Shown here piece by piece: positions 60,601 through 64,000 of a DNA stretch of 64,000 bases (positions are counted from its first letter, which is position 1; each line of letters opens with the position of its first letter). A model generated the notes under the pieces. That model saw nothing but the letters and a program-made list of their open reading frames with translations. It was not told where the DNA came from and searched no databases. Source of the DNA: Neisseria sp. DTU_2020_1000833_1_SI_GRL_NUU_006 (GTDB lineage Bacteria > Pseudomonadota > Gammaproteobacteria > Burkholderiales > Neisseriaceae); assembly GCA_032388755.1 (NCBI GenBank), contig CP135593.1:2418001-2482000 (forward strand), written 5' to 3'. Both the position numbers and the translations under genes were made by a program.

Positions 60601-63600
60601 ATCGCTATCGGTGCGGACGACTGGGAGAACGTTGCGGTGAAAACTGTAGCCGGTACGGGTAAAACGGTTAAAGAGGTTTATCAAGACTATACCGGTGATG
60701 TGATGGTAACCGGTCAAAATGCTACTGAACAGACGACCTCAGGCGAAGCTGCGGTAGCGATTGGTACTAAATCAAAGGCAACAGGCGAATTGTCTACCGC
60801 CTTTGGTACGGGTACACGTGCCGAAGGCGTTGCCTCTGCTGCATTCGGTATGGGCGCGAAAGCTACTAAAGGTAACTCTGTGGCAATCGGTGCGGGCAGT
60901 AAGACTGCAACCGATGCAACCAAAGTCAACGAAGCTACTGTCAACAATCTGAAATACTCAGGTTTTGCAGGCGGCAACAATGTTAATCCGGGCGACCAAG
61001 TGTCTTTCGGTACGGCAGGCTACGAACGTCAACTGAAAAACGTTGCCCCGGGCGAAATCTCTAATACTTCTACGGATGCCATCAACGGCAGCCAGCTGTA
61101 CGCGGTACAAAACGTTTTGGGCAATACTGCTAAAACTGTTAAAGGTGTATTGGGCGGCAATGCTGCAGTCGGCGAAGATGGCAGCTTTACAATGAGCAAC
61201 ATCGGCGGTACAGGCAAAAATACCATCGATGAGGCAATCCGTGATCTGAATGCTAATGCGTACAAACCGTTCAAGCTGACAACAGCGAAAACTGCTAATA
61301 CCAACGGTACGGTACAAGATGACTCGCTGCAAAACATTACCAGCGGTTCGACCATTACGCTGGAAGCGGGCAAAAATATCTCCCTGCGTCAAAACGGTGC
61401 AACCGTCAGCATCAATACCGTCGATAATCCTGAATTCACGGGCAAAGTTACCGCTAAGGGCGGATTGGATATGGGCGGCAACAAGATTACCAATGTTGCC
61501 AAAGGCGATACTGCCGGCGACGCGGTTAATCTGGGTCAGTTGCAAGAAGCAATGGCAAACCTGAGCGTCAGCACGCTGACGACTGTCAATAATGATGCGC
61601 CGTTCTCCTATATAGATAAAGACGGTAGATTGCTGAAGCGGGAGGTAACCGTAGATTCAGGTACGGGCGCGAAAACTGTATCGTTCAAACATATGGACGA
61701 CAGCACTCCGTACACGGGTGACGTAACCATTGCCGCATTAAACCCGACCGATCCGCAAACCACTACTCCGACCACGGTCGGCAATGTGAAGAACGGTGCT
61801 AAAGACAATGATGCAGTCAATGTTTCCCAGTTGAACAAAATCGCCGAAGCCATCGGTACGAAAGTGAATCCGGACGGAACGATTACTGCACCGACTTACA
61901 ACGTCATTTCAGGCAACCCTTCGACTGCAAGCGTAGCTAATTACAACAAAGTGGGTGACGCGCTCACCGCTTTGAGCGATGCCGTACGCACACCGTTGAA
62001 TTTCGAAGGCGACACAGGCACGAAATTTGACCGCCAACTCGGCAGCACCGTAGCAGTCAAAGGCGGACAAACTGATAAGACTAAGCTATCCGATAATAAT
62101 ATTGGTGTAGTTTCAGACGACCAAAATCACACGTTGAACGTCAAATTGGCAAAAGAATTGACCGGCCTGACTTCCGCAGCCTTCGGCGATGGCGTTACTA
62201 CTGGAGGTACGACTGTTAACGGCTCCGGCGTAACCATCGGCTCCGGCAGCAACCCTGTGAGCCTGACTGCGGGCGGACTCTCCAACGGCGGCAACAAGGT
62301 TACCAACATTGCTGACGGCGTGGCAGATAATGACGCAGCAAGCTATAAACAAGTCAAAGCCGCGAAAACCGAGGTTCAAGGGGGTACGAATGTTGCCAGC
62401 GTAACCAAAACCGATAACCCGACTGACGGTCATACGGTTTACACCGTCAACGCCAAAGGTGCAGCCGTAGCGCTCGACAGTAGTGTGGACGGTCTGAAAC
62501 TTACGTCGTCTGAAGATACAACCACCAATGTCACTACCTACAAACTGGATTTGTCAGACAAAACCAAAGCCTCTTTGACAAAAGCCGACAGCGCATTGCA
62601 AAACATCGGCGTACAAGTCAACGGCACAGATGCTAAAACCTTGACTAAAGACGATTCAACGCTGAACTTCGTTAATGGCACAGGTACGACTGCCGAAAAC
62701 AAAGGGGGCACCGTTGCGTTCAATGTCAATAAATCTACGTTGACAGCAGGTACTGGTGGCGTAATCAGTGCGGATACAGCAGGCGATGCATTTGCTACCG
62801 CAACTGATGTTGCCAATGCCATCAATAAAGCCGTTGCCGACAGCGAGAAAATCAGCATCGTAGCGGCAGGCGATAATACCCATGTTACTTCTCAAGTTAC
62901 TGGTAATCAGACACTTTATACCGTTCATGCCGATAAAACGACTGTGAGCGTAAAAGCTGACGGTAAGCTGGCATTGAATCCGACTGAAGCGACAAACAGT
63001 AACCAAACCAAAACCACCAACTACGAACTCGACCTTACAGACGACGCCAAAGCCGAGATTCAAAAAGGCGTGGAGGCGAAAACTGCTGTCGACAGCAAGG
63101 GTGTTGCATTTGCGGGTAACAACGGAACAACCGATGCCGCCAAACTGGGTGAAACCGTCAATCTCAAAGGCGACGACCAAAACGTCGTTACTGAAGCTGG
63201 AGCAGACGGCATTAAAGTCAAATTGAAAGACGAAATCACTGTCCAAACCGTCAATGCCGATAAACTCAAAGCAGGTAATAGTGTTCTGACCACAGACGGA
63301 CTGAACACACCGCAAGTCACCGCAGGCGATAGTGTGTTAAACGGTAATGGATTGAACATTGCCAATGGTGACAATCCTGTATCCCTGACCAAGTCCGGCT
63401 TGAACAATGGCGGCAACAAGATTGCCAAAGTAGCCAAAGGTGCGGCAGACACCGACGCGGCAAATGTCGAGCAAATCAAACCGCTTGCAGCCGCATTGAA
63501 CACGACCGTCGGTGCGGACGGTACGGTCGGACAGCCGAGCTTTACCGTCAAACAAGCCGACGGTACGGCAGGCACGCCTGTACATACCATTCAAGATGCT

Positions 63601-64000
63601 TTGAACAAAGTCAGCGACGAGTTGAACAAAGGTCTGAACATTGCCGCAGACAACGGCAATGCGGACAAAGTCAACTTGGGCGAAACCGTTACCTACACAA
63701 GCAAAGATAAAAATATCGTAACAACTGTAGGTAGCAACGAAATCGACTTCAGCCTTGCCAATACCGTCACCGTCGGCAAAAACGCTTCAGGCGGCAATCC
63801 TGTTACTATCGATGGCACGAAAGGTACAGTAAGCGGACTGACCAACAAAACGTTAGGCGGTACGGATTTCGCAGCCAAAGGTCAAGCTGCAACAGAAGAG
63901 CAGATCAATGCCGCACAAACCAATCTGGCAAATGTTTTGGGTACAGGTTCAATCAACCAAAACGGTACGGTAACGGTTACCAATATTGGTGAAACAGGCA
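57649..64000 (+). CDS. Trimeric autotransporter adhesin (YadA/Hia type), 3' truncated by window
   Basis: The frame from ATG 57649 stays open to the window end, 2,117 codons with no stop. It begins with an extended signal peptide: MNKIFKVVWNRTIGSFVVTS, a charged linker, then LTALSAALLGFSEVAWA. A first head domain of AIAIG-type YadA repeats runs from about 80 to 430 and ends in a neck TSTDAINGSQLY (near 441-452). A second head (about 620-1130) ends in a matching neck (near 1141-1151). The stalk that follows has recurring NGGNK-x-TN-x-A/DAVN-QL units. The membrane anchor is beyond the window. The secreted trimer is an adhesin by family. An uptake sequence at 57777-57788 encodes EGRLK within the signal region. 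Confidence 0.95.
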   Translation, partial: MNKIFKVVWNRTIGSFVVTSELAKGRVKSSSEGAEGDVRASEEGRLKTLFRLTALSAALLGFSEVAWAEIPEKPATGGATFAIGNGSTSANGTGALAIGNNAQAKTNGALAIGPNSTNTTIANGNNAIAIGVNLQTTGQKAIGIGTDTTVNGTGAIAIGNNDSNRMTNQGVNGNGAIGVGSNLTARGNNAIAVGTESQATANHAIAIGTGTRATGEDSIAIGRSEGIKWTRADNKQSVAIGWTAQATGATQAVAIGPDAVASGTQSTSIGNNTRATGDSSIAIGGDDWNIVRTKQVAAAGNKLVHQVFQDLTGMPMKQQGEAYGNPFKGTTAGDAAVAIGVAALAEGALSTAFGSGTSASGVGAAAFGVGATASQNKSVAIGAGSHTRTDATAVTEATVNGVTYRGFAGTEHITTGSQVSFGSAGYERQLKHVAPGAITSTSTDAINGSQLYALHVGAGNIAKSVADALGGGAAVSNDPTNNQGSFVTLPSYDVLKGSDTPNMAGNGTANFNATPARSVADALTNLNTYVNQGFAVKDNSGAAKGIVSPGESVQFADGNATTVTVDTEADGNTKIKYDVKVDDKTIKVVDGKLTGTSQTHFYSVKNEDQTKGNYNNDGATGDNALAAGVDASATANGTTAVGLKAQASAESAIAVGSETKAAAKNAVVIGNKASVEAATGSVASVNGTTTGEGSVAVGAASKASGTNATAVGQSANAFGQNSFAGGQASNALGKSSVALGDGANALNDSAVALGAYTNANNAGATAVGFNTNASGWASFAGGHSAKAEASSAVALGHEAQAVGGKAVAIGKSSHATKESGIALGDGAKAAEVNAIAIGSGNNAWKEDSIALGRLANADGEASLALGLNSHTRLENAIALGNGANADHSNSIAIGKSSHVVASAGVAIGNDAQALKYSSVVIGDQAQSNNSRSVVIGYNASATNPAMSASGQDYNQTVAIGSYANAWGDQSTAIGNNVKAQGNSSIAIGADDWENVAVKTVAGTGKTVKEVYQDYTGDVMVTGQNATEQTTSGEAAVAIGTKSKATGELSTAFGTGTRAEGVASAAFGMGAKATKGNSVAIGAGSKTATDATKVNEATVNNLKYSGFAGGNNVNPGDQVSFGTAGYERQLKNVAPGEISNTSTDAINGSQLYAVQNVLGNTAKTVKGVLGGNAAVGEDGSFTMSNIGGTGKNTIDEAIRDLNANAYKPFKLTTAKTANTNGTVQDDSLQNITSGSTITLEAGKNISLRQNGATVSINTVDNPEFTGKVTAKGGLDMGGNKITNVAKGDTAGDAVNLGQLQEAMANLSVSTLTTVNNDAPFSYIDKDGRLLKREVTVDSGTGAKTVSFKHMDDSTPYTGDVTIAALNPTDPQTTTPTTVGNVKNGAKDNDAVNVSQLNKIAEAIGTKVNPDGTITAPTYNVISGNPSTASVANYNKVGDALTALSDAVRTPLNFEGDTGTKFDRQLGSTVAVKGGQTDKTKLSDNNIGVVSDDQNHTLNVKLAKELTGLTSAAFGDGVTTGGTTVNGSGVTIGSGSNPVSLTAGGLSNGGNKVTNIADGVADNDAASYKQVKAAKTEVQGGTNVASVTKTDNPTDGHTVYTVNAKGAAVALDSSVDGLKLTSSEDTTTNVTTYKLDLSDKTKASLTKADSALQNIGVQVNGTDAKTLTKDDSTLNFVNGTGTTAENKGGTVAFNVNKSTLTAGTGGVISADTAGDAFATATDVANAINKAVADSEKISIVAAGDNTHVTSQVTGNQTLYTVHADKTTVSVKADGKLALNPTEATNSNQTKTTNYELDLTDDAKAEIQKGVEAKTAVDSKGVAFAGNNGTTDAAKLGETVNLKGDDQNVVTEAGADGIKVKLKDEITVQTVNADKLKAGNSVLTTDGLNTPQVTAGDSVLNGNGLNIANGDNPVSLTKSGLNNGGNKIAKVAKGAADTDAANVEQIKPLAAALNTTVGADGTVGQPSFTVKQADGTAGTPVHTIQDALNKVSDELNKGLNIAADNGNADKVNLGETVTYTSKDKNIVTTVGSNEIDFSLANTVTVGKNASGGNPVTIDGTKGTVSGLTNKTLGGTDFAAKGQAATEEQINAAQTNLANVLGTGSINQNGTVTVTNIGETG
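57777..57788 (+). repeat. Uptake sequence inside the adhesin signal region
   Basis: AGGTCGTCTGAA in frame encodes part of E-G-R-L-K between the ESPR and the hydrophobic core of the signal peptide. Confidence 0.85.

Noticed and set aside
57900..61100. Possible CRISPR or tandem DNA repeats
   Set aside because: The repetition is at protein level (YadA-type AIG repeats) with diverged DNA and no constant repeat-spacer pattern.
62656..63590. Minus-strand frames opposite the adhesin stalk
   Set aside because: They are antisense to a long continuous coding frame and rich in Val/Ser/Cys without any domain.

Overview
The window is chromosomal DNA of a commensal Neisseria close to N. mucosa / N. sicca / N. 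macacae. The main evidence is the DNA uptake sequence. AGGTCGTCTGAA (the 'mucosa' dialect) occurs dozens of times, mostly as inverted pairs acting as intergenic terminators. Two Correia repeat-enclosed elements (CREE), a neisserial dcw cluster, a penA with gonococcal residue numbering and a Slam gene agree. Species level is inference.

Layout. 1-5.6 kb: 3' end of a murJ-like gene, a family 2 glycosyltransferase, a CinA-N-like protein, argG and small membrane-protein genes including a DUF3290-DUF421 pair. 5.7-8.1 kb: a Slam translocon and its apparently non-lipidated hemophilin-like substrate, separated by an internal terminator. 8.4-11.8 kb: tRNA-Phe, yggX, a nitroreductase, and a DoxX gene divergent from a LysR gene with twin palindromes between them, then pseudoazurin. 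11.9-16.7 kb: an iron/siderophore-type ABC importer with two paralogous binding proteins, one permease and one ATPase behind a Fur-like palindrome. 17-21.5 kb: a DcsG-like ATP-grasp enzyme behind a short CREE, a HAD phosphatase, pyrD, tRNA-Ala, tRNA-Met and a MidA-like methyltransferase.

21.7-31.5 kb: the division/cell wall cluster mraZ-rsmH-ftsL-penA-murE-[M23 lipoprotein]-[zinc-ribbon/PD-(D/E)XK nuclease]-murF-[small membrane protein]-mraY. It has a good sigma70 promoter overlapped by TGGG repeats (likely MraZ sites). The nuclease gene is AT-rich and is the best candidate here for an undescribed activity.

31.6-35.7 kb: a nitroreductase, a Gfo/Idh/MocA (WlbA-like) dehydrogenase, and a CidR-like LysR gene divergent from lrgA/lrgB-type genes. 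35.9-53.1 kb: a large minus-strand envelope glycan locus. It combines Wza-Wzb-Wzc export proteins, Wzx and Wzy, and a UDP-GlcNAc 6-dehydrogenase with homologs of the pgl O-glycosylation genes (order pglF ... pglB ... pglC-pglD). PglB lacks its acetyltransferase domain. A formyltransferase-like, a HAD and an ATP-grasp gene lie between pglB and pglC. A full-length CREE splits pglC from pglD.

53.5-57 kb: a secreted NTF2-like protein whose only sensible start is ATA, an SDR gene divergent from a LysR gene, a GIY-YIG protein and a secreted DUF4124-like protein. 57.6-64 kb: a trimeric autotransporter adhesin of more than 2,100 codons, open at the window edge, with two YadA-like head/neck modules.
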